A stretch of 64,000 nucleotides of DNA from Wenzhouxiangella sp. AB-CW3. GTDB lineage: Bacteria; Pseudomonadota; Gammaproteobacteria; Xanthomonadales; Wenzhouxiangellaceae. Positions 1 through 9,675 of the stretch are shown one piece after another. A program made the position numbers and the translations under genes. The DNA is taken from the NCBI RefSeq assembly GCF_014725735.1, contig NZ_CP061368.1, positions 3,487,225 through 3,551,224 of the forward strand, written 5' to 3'. Within the stretch, counting starts at the first letter, position 1. The number at the start of each line of letters is the position of its first letter. The notes below the pieces were generated by a model that was not told where the DNA came from, ran no database searches, and saw only the letters and a program-made list of their open reading frames with translations.

Positions 1-191
1 GGCTCGGGGGACTCGTCGGACTCATCGTCCTCCCCGTTCGAGCTGTCATCCTCGCTGACGCCTTTGCGAAACTCGCGGATGGCGCCTCCCAGATCGCTGC
101 CGAGATTGCGGATGCGCTTGGTTCCGAAAATCAGCAGTACGATCAGGAGGATCACCAGGATCTGGAACCAGCCGATATTGCCGATACCCAT
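1..191 (-). CDS. tatA: Sec-independent protein translocase subunit TatA (partial)
   Basis: Subunit of the twin-arginine translocase, which exports folded proteins across the inner membrane. Only the first 63 codons lie in the window; the 3' end runs off the left edge. The protein starts MGIGNIGWFQIL, has one hydrophobic helix at about residues 8-23, then the family hinge FGTKR and an amphipathic helix ending near FRKG. After that comes the acidic, serine-rich tail usual for TatA. ATG at 191 is the only reasonable start. TatB is the alternative, but the short FGTKR/LGSDLG pattern is TatA-like. tatB and tatC would be expected downstream, outside the window. Confidence 0.88.
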   Translation of the reverse strand, partial: MGIGNIGWFQILVILLIVLLIFGTKRIRNLGSDLGGAIREFRKGVSEDDSSNGEDDESDESPE

Positions 192-239
192 GAGAATGCG
201 CCTCGCCGTGCGGGGGTGAATTCAGGAACTGTCAGTGTA

Positions 240-1217
240 TCAGGATTGCGTGCGACGCAAGTGCCATGCCGCCGGCAAGACCAGCAGCAGCAGGAGCAGC
301 CAGCGACCCGCATCGCTCATGAGCGGAATGGCATGGACCTCGTCTGATTCCATGCCCACGTCGCGCCCCCCGTCTCCATCACACTGGCTGGGCGGACCAA
401 TGGCCAGTGATTCGATGCCGACAATGGTTTCAGCCGCCCGGGTGGCCCGACCGGTTTCCGGGTCGATGCGCAGGATTTCGCTGGGGCGGGCCTCGGTATC
501 GTCATCGCCGAAGACCCGGTTGCGATCGGTAATTGCCCAGAGCTGCCCGTCTTCATCGGCTGCCAGGCCGGCCTGGTTGTAGGGACTGGCTGCCGAGCCA
601 AGCGCCCCTATTAGCTCGGCTGACGCAGTTTCCGCATCAACCCTGTACAGATTCGGCACCGCCGTTGTTCCATCTCGATCTGTCCCCAGACCCAGGCCGT
701 AGACCTGATCGCCGACGACCGCCAGATCAACCAAGGGCAGTCCCAGATCACCAATGCGCTCCAGCAGACCACTCTCCTCGTCGGCATGGAAAAGCTCACC
801 CGTACCGGCCGACGACACCAGCAGGCGCCCGTCGCAGGTGAAGGTCATACCGAAATCCATGCTGGTGCCCAGCGGGATTCCAGTATTGTTCTCGCGACCA
901 CCCACGGCAATGGCATTTCCCGACGACGTTCCAATACGCACCAACGTATTGGTATTGTCATCGGCACCGAACAACCGGCCGTCCGGACTGAATGCCATAC
1001 CTTCGATGTCAATGAAGTCGCCCCGCCCGGTCCAGCCAATATATTCGGCGTCTCCATTGACCAGGTTGACGCGCCACAAGGCAAAAACTCGGCTGTTGTC
1101 GGAAAAATCGCCGCGCGAATTGATGCTGTAACCAAAAGGCTCCGCCCACGCCGAAGCGCTGACCATGAAAATCAGGGTCAGCAGCACAGACCGCCACGGC
1201 AGCGCGGAAGCTCGCAT
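240..1217 (-). CDS. Exported beta-propeller protein with IPTL-CTERM-like tail
   Basis: About 325 residues. An N-terminal signal peptide (hydrophobic core SVLLTLIFMVSASAWA) is followed by repeated blades of the type FSPDGRLFGADDNTNTLVRI and LYRVDAETASAELIG, which resemble NHL/SMP-30-like propellers. The C-terminus has the tripartite layout of a sorting signal: IPLMSDAGRW, a leucine-rich helix, then a basic end (HLRR). This resembles the IPTL-CTERM family. ATG at 1217 is chosen over ATG at 1253 because AAGGAAAAG precedes it at good spacing. The substrate or ligand is unknown. Two cysteines (FTCDG, SQCDG) could pair outside the cytoplasm. It is transcribed away from hemH. Confidence 0.7.
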   Translation of the reverse strand: MRASALPWRSVLLTLIFMVSASAWAEPFGYSINSRGDFSDNSRVFALWRVNLVNGDAEYIGWTGRGDFIDIEGMAFSPDGRLFGADDNTNTLVRIGTSSGNAIAVGGRENNTGIPLGTSMDFGMTFTCDGRLLVSSAGTGELFHADEESGLLERIGDLGLPLVDLAVVGDQVYGLGLGTDRDGTTAVPNLYRVDAETASAELIGALGSAASPYNQAGLAADEDGQLWAITDRNRVFGDDDTEARPSEILRIDPETGRATRAAETIVGIESLAIGPPSQCDGDGGRDVGMESDEVHAIPLMSDAGRWLLLLLLVLPAAWHLRRTQS

Positions 1218-1328
1218 TCTTTTCCTTCGATGTACAGACTCCGACAAGATCAATCATAGCAGAACTGTCACAAAGTTCCCACACAAGACTCATCGTCAAC
1301 AGACTGATCGGCAAGCAAAAGCGACCTT

Positions 1329-1372
1329 GGGAAGCTCTGAACAACTCTGCGCGGGCACGACGGCGCAGAGTT
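1329..1372. repeat. Copy 1 of a 35-bp dispersed repeat, extended into a perfect hairpin
   Basis: GGGAAGCTCTGAACAACTCT begins a 35-bp block (1329-1363) that recurs at 5297-5331 with only three differences. Here the right half also forms a perfect 10-bp inverted repeat, AACTCTGCGC (1343-1352) with GCGCAGAGTT (1363-1372), around a 10-nt loop. It sits in the gap between the divergent propeller gene and hemH, so it is not a simple terminator of either. It could be an insertion-sequence end, a REP-like element or a regulatory RNA structure. Confidence 0.6.
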
Positions 1373-1445
1373 CCTTGACGCTCACGACAGAGAGAAACAA
1401 AACCTCCTACAATGCATTCATCACCCTATTGCAGGACCCGTGCAA

Positions 1446-2585
1446 ATGGCAGGCTTCATCAACACCCCGGCCGAGAATCGTGCAGCGGTTCGTGACACCG
1501 TTGCCCACTGCAAGACCCCGAAAACCGGCGTATTGCTGGTCAATCTGGGCACCCCGGATGCGCCCGACACACCCTCCCTGCGTCGCTACCTCCGAGAGTT
1601 CCTGTCGGATCGGCGGGTGATCGAAACACCGCGCGCCATCTGGTGGCTGATACTCTACGGCATCATTCTTCCGTTTCGTTCGCCGCGCTCGGCCAAGGCC
1701 TACCAGCGCGTCTGGACAGAACAGGGCTCACCACTGCTGACCCTATGCCGCGCCCTGGCCGACAAGCTGCAGGCGGACCTGAGACAAACCTCGCCACAGA
1801 TCAGCGTGCTGCTGGCCATGAACTACGGCCGGCCGTCCATCGACCAGGCGGTCGATCGGCTGCGCCGGGAAAACATTCAGCGCCTGCTGGTCGTACCCAT
1901 GTACCCGCAATACTCGGCCACCACCACGGCATCGGTATTCGATCGCGTCACGAACTCGCTGCAGCGCCTGCGCTGGCTGCCGGAAGTGCGCTTCATCAAT
2001 GACTACCACCACGACGAGGATTGGCAGAAGGCTATCGCCGATTCCGTGCGGCGTTTTCAAAAGGACAAGGGTCAGCCGGAAAAACTGGTGTTCTCCTTTC
2101 ACGGCATCCCCAAGCAGTACCTTCTGGACGGCGACCCCTATTACTGCCAATGCCGGGCCAGCGCGCGCCAGGTGGCCGCGCGGCTGGGCCTGGCTGATGA
2201 CGACTGGATCTGCACCTTCCAGTCGCGCCTGGGCCGGGCCGAATGGCTCAAGCCCTATACCGACGTCACGCTCGAGCAGATGGCAAAGAACGGTACCCGC
2301 AACGTGCAGGTGGTGTGCCCGGGGTTCTCGGTTGACTGCCTGGAGACCATCGACGAGATCGCCTTCGAAAACCGCGAGGAGTTCATCGAAGCCGGCGGCG
2401 AGGCCCTGGACTACATTCCCTGCCTGAATGATTCCGACATGCACGTGAAAGTCCTGGCGGGACTGTGTCATCGCCACGGCCAGGGCTGGCCGGAGTTTGC
2501 CGGCGGGCGGGCTGTCGCTGCCTCGGATCTGGAACAACGGGTCGAGCGCGCTGACCACGCCGCACAGCAACTTGGCCTTGATTGA
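1446..2585 (+). CDS. hemH: Ferrochelatase
   Basis: Inserts ferrous iron into protoporphyrin IX, the last step of protoheme synthesis. About 379 residues. The ferrochelatase signatures are present: LLVNLGTPDAPD near the N-terminus, the active-site histidine in FSFHGIP, and the conserved acid in VDCLETIDEI. Four cysteines occur in the C-terminal half, but I do not assert an iron-sulfur cluster. The frame can also start at GTG 1440 (two residues longer). ATG 1446 is preferred because GCAGGA lies about nine bases upstream. hemB is also in this window, about 24 kb away, so the heme genes are dispersed. Confidence 0.95.
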   Translation: MAGFINTPAENRAAVRDTVAHCKTPKTGVLLVNLGTPDAPDTPSLRRYLREFLSDRRVIETPRAIWWLILYGIILPFRSPRSAKAYQRVWTEQGSPLLTLCRALADKLQADLRQTSPQISVLLAMNYGRPSIDQAVDRLRRENIQRLLVVPMYPQYSATTTASVFDRVTNSLQRLRWLPEVRFINDYHHDEDWQKAIADSVRRFQKDKGQPEKLVFSFHGIPKQYLLDGDPYYCQCRASARQVAARLGLADDDWICTFQSRLGRAEWLKPYTDVTLEQMAKNGTRNVQVVCPGFSVDCLETIDEIAFENREEFIEAGGEALDYIPCLNDSDMHVKVLAGLCHRHGQGWPEFAGGRAVAASDLEQRVERADHAAQQLGLD

Positions 2586-3318
2586 CACCCTCACCGGCTG
2601 GCGAGTCCTGGCCGCGCTGGCGCTGGTCGGCGCGCCGGCCTATCTGCTGCAGGGCAGGCGTGTCAAGCGAAACACCCCGCGACTGCCCGAAGCCCCGGGA
2701 CTGAGATACGGACAAATCGATGGCGAACAGCCACCACTGAGGCTGCTGGCCGTGGGTGAATCGCCGCTGGCCGGCGTGGGGCTGGACAGCGCCGATCAGA
2801 CCGTGATTGCAGGGCTGGCCGAACGGCTGGCCAGGCAGAGCGGCCGGGCGACAAACTGGTCGATCGTTGCCCGCGGCGGCGTCACGGTGGCCGACACCTG
2901 TGATCAGTTGCTGCCGCAGATACCGGAAAGGTCAGTCGACCTGGTGCTGATTGGCCTGGGTGTCAATGATTGCCTGCAGCTGACCGGCGCGCGCGGTTGG
3001 CAGGCCGGACTGGCCACACTGTTCGATGGCCTGACCGAGCGCTGCCAACCCGGGCGAATCGTGCTCTCCGGCGTCCCGCCCATGCAACACTTTCCCGCCC
3101 TGCCTCAACCCCTGGCCGGCATGCTGGGCCTGCGCGCACGGATGCTCGATGCCGCCTCGGCCGAACTGGCTGCATCAAGAAGCGACGTCATCCATGCCCC
3201 CATGAACTTCGACGGCCGGTCGCAGGAGCTCTTCTGCCACGACGGCTTTCACCCCGGCGTTCGCGGTCACCAGCTATGGGCCGAACAACTCACCGAACTG
3301 CTTGCCGGAGACCTGTAA
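2497..3318 (+). CDS. SGNH/GDSL-family hydrolase with N-terminal membrane anchor
   Basis: A likely esterase or lipase-type hydrolase. The SGNH blocks are visible: block I as GES (LAVGESPLAG, where the family usually has GDS), block III as GLGVNDC, and block V as DGFHP with the catalytic Asp and His. A hydrophobic segment (VLAALALVGAPAYLL) near the N-terminus suggests anchoring or export. The frame begins at TTG 2497, inside hemH. No convincing ribosome-binding site decides the start, and TTG 2572 or TTG 2578 may be the real one, giving a translationally coupled 8-14 nt overlap with hemH. The substrate cannot be read from the sequence. Confidence 0.78.
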   Translation: MPAGGLSLPRIWNNGSSALTTPHSNLALIDTLTGWRVLAALALVGAPAYLLQGRRVKRNTPRLPEAPGLRYGQIDGEQPPLRLLAVGESPLAGVGLDSADQTVIAGLAERLARQSGRATNWSIVARGGVTVADTCDQLLPQIPERSVDLVLIGLGVNDCLQLTGARGWQAGLATLFDGLTERCQPGRIVLSGVPPMQHFPALPQPLAGMLGLRARMLDAASAELAASRSDVIHAPMNFDGRSQELFCHDGFHPGVRGHQLWAEQLTELLAGDL

Positions 3319-3416
3319 GGAGACAATCTCCTACAGCGGATCACACCTCCTTCCGATCTCGCCCCAACCCGGTCTTCTGCTATGGTTTCGCCAGCGACCT
3401 GTCGATCTCCAAGCAC

Positions 3417-5276
<1,860 letters not shown>

Positions 5277-5296
5277 AAAACCATCAACAACGCCTA

Positions 5297-5331
5297 GGGA
5301 GCCTCTGAATAACTCTGCGCGGGCACGACGG
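5297..5331. repeat. Copy 2 of the 35-bp dispersed repeat
   Basis: GGGAGCCTCTGAATAACTCT starts a 35-bp block matching 1329-1363 at 32 of 35 positions, including the shared tail GCGCGGGCACGACGG. It lies just after recQ in a 212-bp stretch without genes (5277-5488). The right half does not fold back here as it does in copy 1. The rest of the gap holds no gene, but contains an imperfect inverted pair built on TGGGAGGAT (5375-5383) and ATCCTCCCA (5422-5430). Confidence 0.6.
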
Positions 5332-5488
5332 GCCTTTGCGGGATGACCCGGTGTGGCTTCGAGGCTGGCCTCAAGTGGGAGGATCCGCTTCAGTTCAACG
5401 CGGTGGCAAGGCCTTCAGCGAATCCTCCCATTTGAGGCCGCCCCGAAGCCCCAACGACTCACGACGATCCATTACCGGCCCTACGGCC

Positions 5489-5866
5489 CTACCCACTACC
5501 GGCACGAAACAGCGCCACCACCGGTCCGAAGAAGATCACCAGGATGAAAATCGCCAGGCCGATGTAGAGCAGAACCTGCACCGGCCGTCGGCGCATCGCC
5601 GTGCCCAGCGTCTCGGCCCGGCCCTCGCGAACGGCCTGGTCGTGCTCGGCCCGAGCACGCCGGGCGCGCTCGGCCTGGTACTCGTCCATCAACTCGCGCG
5701 CCCGCGGGTAGTCATCCCGTTCCTTCACCCAGATGCCGCCGGCGGTGATGCCCAGCGGGCCAGGCGGCGTCTGGTAACACTCGATGTGATGACGCGCCAT
5801 CAGATCGAGCACCTCCTCGCTTTCGTCCTCGGGCACGTTTCTGAGATTGAGCAGCAATCGCGGCAT
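5489..5866 (-). CDS. DUF6164-like small membrane protein
   Basis: 125 residues. The N-terminal half is a soluble alpha/beta domain (LLLNLRNVPEDESEEVLDLM, then ECYQTPPGPLGITAGGIWV), followed by a charged helix rich in Arg/Ala/Glu and one C-terminal membrane helix (VLLYIGLAIFILVIFFGPVVA). I recognise the pattern as that of the uncharacterised gammaproteobacterial DUF6164 family; function unknown. It is the last gene of a minus-strand run rppH, M28 peptidase and this gene, with only 8 bp to the peptidase stop. Its role may therefore be unrelated housekeeping. Confidence 0.65.
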   Translation of the reverse strand: MPRLLLNLRNVPEDESEEVLDLMARHHIECYQTPPGPLGITAGGIWVKERDDYPRARELMDEYQAERARRARAEHDQAVREGRAETLGTAMRRRPVQVLLYIGLAIFILVIFFGPVVALFRAGSG

Positions 5867-5874
5867 GGACGGAA

Positions 5875-7284
5875 TTACTGCTCAAGCAGTTCCGGGCCGG
5901 AACCGAAATCCTTCGGCGACTGGGCGGCGAGCCAGGCCAGTACGGCGTAGGCGGCCGAGTTCTGGGCCAGGTTGTCCGGGTCGATCTTGTCGAGGGTGTC
6001 GTTGTCGGTGTGATGATAGTCGAAATAGTCGGTGCCATCCTGACGCAGGTCGACCACGGCCAGACCATGGGGCAGCGACGGAATGAAATCAGGTCCGCCC
6101 GAGGCCTCGCGTCCGCCCAGCTCGATGCCCAGCGGTTCAAGCTCGGCCTGAATGGCCTCGATCACCGGCCAGGCCTCATCACTGACCCGGGCGGCAATCT
6201 CGTAGATCGGGCCGGCGCCGAAGTCCGATTCGGCACCGAGCTGGTAATTCTCGAAGTTCTTATGGTGTTTCTCGGCCCAGGCACGCCCGCCCAGCAGACC
6301 GATTTCCTCGGCCGCGAAGTAGATCACGTGAATCGAGCGCTTCGGGCGCTCGTCCAGGTCGAGGATCAGGCGCGCGGCATCGGTGATGATGGCAATGCCG
6401 GCACCATCATCAAGCGCACCGGTACCCACATCCCATGAGTCCAGATGGGCGCCCAGGGCAACGATTCTTTCCGGTGACTCAGAGCCGGTGATCTCGGCGA
6501 TCACGTTGTGACTGGTGTAAGGCTCGCTGTAGACGGCGCTGACCTCGACATGCACCGTCACCGGCTCGCCCAGCGCCACCATGCGCTCTAGCTGATCGGC
6601 ATCCGGATTGGAAATGGCCACGGCGGGAATGGCCTGTGATGCATCGTCAAAGCGCGTCATTCCGGTGTGAGCGAAACGGTTGTTCGAAGTGCCGATCGAG
6701 CGAATCACGATGGCTTCTGCCCCTTTCTCGGCAGCAACCTGCGGGCCCTGTGATCGCGCCTGCACGGCCGGCCCGTAGGTCGAGCCGTCCCGGCTACGCT
6801 CCATGCGGTTGGCGATGAAGACAATGCGGCCTTCGACCGCTTCGGCGTCAGCGGCCTGGAGCGCGGCCAGGTCCTCGAACATCACGACCTCGGCCTCGAT
6901 GCCACCTTCCGGCGTGGCCGGCGTAAATCCCAGTGCCAGCGAAACCAGTTCCTGCTCTGTCACACCCGGTGCGCGTACCGTCACCCGCTCGAATTCACGG
7001 TGCCAGGTGTCGAAGGTCACCGGCTCGAGCCAGACCCGGTCAAAGCCGATATCGTTGAGCAACTCCTCGGCCCAGGCCACGGCTTTTGCATCGGCCTCGG
7101 TGCCGGCCATGCGCGGCCCGATGCGGGTGGTCAGGTCGGCCACGATCTCGAAGCCGCCGTCGCCGGCCAGCGCCCGCTCGCGCAGTTCGCGCGCCGTTTC
7201 AATTTCCTGTTCGCTGAACCAGTCGGCCGGCGCCGGCAGCGCCACGACCAGCGCGAGCAGGGCCGTCAGTCTGAGATTGCTCAT
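5875..7284 (-). CDS. M28-family zinc metallopeptidase (carboxypeptidase Q-like)
   Basis: A secreted or periplasmic exopeptidase. 469 residues, with a short signal peptide (LTALLALVVALPAPA). A PA-type insert is seen at about residues 130-250, followed by the co-catalytic two-zinc site: GAHLDSWDVG (first His/Asp, near 280), GALDDGAG (bridging Asp), AAEEIGL (catalytic Glu and ligand, near 327), ESDFG, and a final His in DYHHTDND. ATG 7284 is preferred over 7344 because GGAGTGA precedes it and the signal peptide follows directly. It starts 4 bp after the rppH stop, so the two are probably cotranscribed. Confidence 0.88.
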   Translation of the reverse strand: MSNLRLTALLALVVALPAPADWFSEQEIETARELRERALAGDGGFEIVADLTTRIGPRMAGTEADAKAVAWAEELLNDIGFDRVWLEPVTFDTWHREFERVTVRAPGVTEQELVSLALGFTPATPEGGIEAEVVMFEDLAALQAADAEAVEGRIVFIANRMERSRDGSTYGPAVQARSQGPQVAAEKGAEAIVIRSIGTSNNRFAHTGMTRFDDASQAIPAVAISNPDADQLERMVALGEPVTVHVEVSAVYSEPYTSHNVIAEITGSESPERIVALGAHLDSWDVGTGALDDGAGIAIITDAARLILDLDERPKRSIHVIYFAAEEIGLLGGRAWAEKHHKNFENYQLGAESDFGAGPIYEIAARVSDEAWPVIEAIQAELEPLGIELGGREASGGPDFIPSLPHGLAVVDLRQDGTDYFDYHHTDNDTLDKIDPDNLAQNSAAYAVLAWLAAQSPKDFGSGPELLEQ

Positions 7285-7288
7285 TGAA

Positions 7289-7795
7289 TCACTCCGTTTC
7301 TGATGATTGGTCTTGTTGTTCCTGTCCAGGAAGCATCGGTTCAAGATGCCTCAGCGCACGCACGTAGACCCTTCGCTTGAAGGGAATGACATGGCGCACC
7401 GGGTACCAGAAGTCGACCCAGCGATACTGGTCGAATTCCGGCTTCTCGGCCGAATCGAGCTGAAAGGCATCGTCGTCGGCCAGGAAGTGCAGCAGGAACC
7501 ACACCTGCTTCTGCCCGACGCAGATCGGCTTCTGGTGACGACGGCGGTACCGTCGGGGCAAGCGATACCGCAACCAGCCGGGCGTGGAGCCCAGCACGCT
7601 GACATGCTCGCGCTTCAGGCCGGTTTCCTCGGCCAGTTCGCGATACATCGCCTCAACAGGCGTTTCATCGGTGTGCATGCCGCCCTGGGGAAATTGCCAG
7701 CCATCCTTGCCGGCACGGCGCGCCCAAAAAACGCGCCCGTCATCCCTGGCCAGCACGATGCCCACATTGGGGCGGAAACCGTCCGGGTCTATCAT
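7289..7795 (-). CDS. rppH: RNA pyrophosphohydrolase RppH
   Basis: Removes pyrophosphate from the 5' end of primary transcripts, triggering RNase E-dependent decay. 168 residues, as usual. The Nudix box is intact: [20 protein letters not shown] with ETGL after it. N-terminal family signatures are FRPNVGIVL and the substrate-loop region WQFPQGG. The characteristic RppH C-terminal block ([29 protein letters not shown]) separates it from other Nudix hydrolases. First gene of a three-gene minus-strand run; divergent from the BtuC-like permease with 72 bp between starts. Confidence 0.92.
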   Translation of the reverse strand: MIDPDGFRPNVGIVLARDDGRVFWARRAGKDGWQFPQGGMHTDETPVEAMYRELAEETGLKREHVSVLGSTPGWLRYRLPRRYRRRHQKPICVGQKQVWFLLHFLADDDAFQLDSAEKPEFDQYRWVDFWYPVRHVIPFKRRVYVRALRHLEPMLPGQEQQDQSSETE

Positions 7796-7867
7796 GGCCT
7801 TGTCTGGCGTACCCGGCTATCATACCGGGCCGCAATCAATTCAACTGCCTCGAATGGTAATCAATTC

Positions 7868-8839
7868 ATGCCCGGCACACCAGCCGCACGCCTGATTGTT
7901 CTCTGGATCCTGCTGCCCGCGCTGGTGCCAGTGAGCCTGTTGCTGGCCTCCAGCTGGGGCAGTGGCGGATGGGTCTGGCCATGGACGGATGACCCGGCAA
8001 TGTCGCGAGTCATTGCCGAGCTGCGGTTTCCGCGTGCCATTGCCGCTTTCATCACCGGTGCCCTGCTGGCCATGGCCGGCTGCCTGATGCAGGTCCTGCT
8101 GCGCAATCCGCTCGCCGATCCATACATTCTCGGCCTGTCCGGTGGTGCGGCCGCTTTTGCACTGCTGGGCATGGCTGCGGGTCTGACCTTCCTGCCGGTA
8201 CCCCTGCTGGCTTTTGGCGGAGCACTGCTGACCATGGTGCTGGTCTTTGTCCTGGCCCGCGGACGCGGTCCGTGGAGCACCACCCGGGTGCTGCTCACCG
8301 GGGTGGTGGTGGCGGCCGGCTGGGGGGCGATCATATCGCTGATCCTGGCCATGGGCCCGGACGCCAGCCTGCGCAGCATGCTGTACTGGCTGATGGGCGA
8401 CCTGAGCTATGCCGGCCTGTCGGCCTGGTGGCTGCCGGCGCTTGCCGCCGGACTGGGTCTGCTGTGGTTCAGGGCGCGCAGCCTTAATGTCATGGCCGGT
8501 GGAGAGATGCAGGCTGCCCTGCTCGGCGAGGCCACGCGCGTGCGCTTCTGGGAAATCTACGTGATTGCCTCGCTGCTCACCGCCCTGGCGGTGTCGATCG
8601 CCGGCGCGGTCGGCTTTGTCGGGCTGATCGTGCCGCACCTGATGCGGCTGGTCATCGGCGCCGATCATCGCAGGCTGCTGCCGGCCGCCGCTCTGTTCGG
8701 CGGCAGCTTTCTGGTGCTTGCCGATACCGCGGCACGCACTTTGATCGCACCGCGTCAGTTGCCCGTGGGCGTGCTGACCGCGTTGATCGGCGTGCCGCTG
8801 TTTCTGCTGCTGCTCTATCGAGCCAGTCGAATCCGATGA
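7868..8839 (+). CDS. FecCD/BtuC-family ABC transporter permease
   Basis: Inner-membrane subunit of a type II ABC importer for vitamin B12, heme or a siderophore. 323 residues with about ten membrane helices. Family signatures are LRNPLADPYILGLSGGAA and the coupling region VGLIVPHLMRLVIGADHRRLLP. The open frame extends to 7307 antisense to rppH; the real start is ATG 7868, just before the first helix. It overlaps the ATPase gene by ATGA. B12 is favoured only because a BtuF-like protein lies at 44.3 kb; no cobalamin riboswitch fits in the 72-bp leader. Confidence 0.88.
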   Translation: MPGTPAARLIVLWILLPALVPVSLLLASSWGSGGWVWPWTDDPAMSRVIAELRFPRAIAAFITGALLAMAGCLMQVLLRNPLADPYILGLSGGAAAFALLGMAAGLTFLPVPLLAFGGALLTMVLVFVLARGRGPWSTTRVLLTGVVVAAGWGAIISLILAMGPDASLRSMLYWLMGDLSYAGLSAWWLPALAAGLGLLWFRARSLNVMAGGEMQAALLGEATRVRFWEIYVIASLLTALAVSIAGAVGFVGLIVPHLMRLVIGADHRRLLPAAALFGGSFLVLADTAARTLIAPRQLPVGVLTALIGVPLFLLLLYRASRIR

Positions 8840-9645
8840 ATCACGTCAGCCTGTCGCGACTCAGCGCGCATGATCTGGACGTGCGCATCGGCCAGGTGCA
8901 GGTGGCCACGGCCCTGAACCTGGCTATCCGCGAGGGCGAATTCTGGGGGCTGCTGGGCCCCAACGGTGTCGGCAAGACCACTCTGCTGAAAACACTGGCC
9001 GGACTGCACCCGCCGCTGACCGGCGGCATTCGACTCAATGATCGGCCCATGACCGACCTGAAGCGGCGAATCATTGCCCGACACCTGGGCATGCTGCCCC
9101 AGCACACGCACTATGCCTTTGATGCCAGTTGTCTGGAAACCGCCCTGGTCGGCCGCCATCCCCACCTTGGCCCCATCGGCAGGGAGCGCCAGCAGGATCA
9201 TGATCTCGCCCGACTGGCACTGGAGGAGCTGGGCATGCGGGACCTGGCCTCGCGCAGTTGCATGGATCTTTCCGGCGGCGAGTCTCGCCGACTGGCGCTG
9301 GCCACGCTGCTGGTCCAGGACCCCGAAGTGATGCTGCTCGACGAGCCCACCAACCATCTGGATCCGGCCAACCAGGTCACTATTCTCAACGTGCTCCACA
9401 GACTGGTTCGGGAGCATCGCAAGACCGCCCTCATGGCCTTGCACGAGGTCAATCTCGCCACCTGCTACTGCTCGCATGTGCTGCTACTTTACGGCGACGG
9501 CGAATGGGACGCCGGCCCAACCCGGGAATTACTGACCACCGAGAACCTGAGCCGCCTGTACCGCTGCCGCGTGCGCCTGGTCGACGATGGGCGACAAAGG
9601 GTGTTCGCTGTCGCCGCCGAACCTTCAGGTGGGCCGATACCCTGA
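8836..9645 (+). CDS. ABC transporter ATP-binding protein (BtuD/FecE type)
   Basis: ATPase partner of the preceding permease; its start overlaps the permease stop by 4 nt. 269 residues. Walker A GPNGVGKTT at about 41-49, Q-loop MLPQHTHYAF, signature LSGGESRRLAL near 146, Walker B VMLLDEPTNHLDPA, and the switch His in ALHEVN. The C-terminal extension (RLVDDGRQRVFAVAAEP) is typical of metal-chelate importers. The substrate-binding protein is not adjacent. A strong hairpin follows the stop. Confidence 0.9.
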   Translation: MNHVSLSRLSAHDLDVRIGQVQVATALNLAIREGEFWGLLGPNGVGKTTLLKTLAGLHPPLTGGIRLNDRPMTDLKRRIIARHLGMLPQHTHYAFDASCLETALVGRHPHLGPIGRERQQDHDLARLALEELGMRDLASRSCMDLSGGESRRLALATLLVQDPEVMLLDEPTNHLDPANQVTILNVLHRLVREHRKTALMALHEVNLATCYCSHVLLLYGDGEWDAGPTRELLTTENLSRLYRCRVRLVDDGRQRVFAVAAEPSGGPIP

Positions 9646-9654
9646 GGCTCGACT

Positions 9655-9671
9655 GGCCGGCATCGCCGGCC
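9655..9671. terminator. Hairpin between convergent genes
   Basis: GGCCGGC (9655-9661), loop ATC, GCCGGCC (9665-9671). It fills the 30-bp gap between the stops of the ABC ATPase and the RND adaptor, so it can serve both strands. There is no U-tract on either side, so intrinsic termination is not certain. Confidence 0.5.
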
Positions 9672-9675
9672 GGGA

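Noticed and set aside
786..1259. Long plus-strand frame opposite the propeller gene
   Set aside because: It is antisense to a gene with a clear signal peptide, repeats and C-terminal tail; its own translation has no recognisable pattern.
2970..3416. 149-residue N-terminal extension of recQ
   Set aside because: It lies in another frame across the SGNH hydrolase gene and is Arg/Pro-rich out-of-frame translation; RecQ homology begins at 3417.
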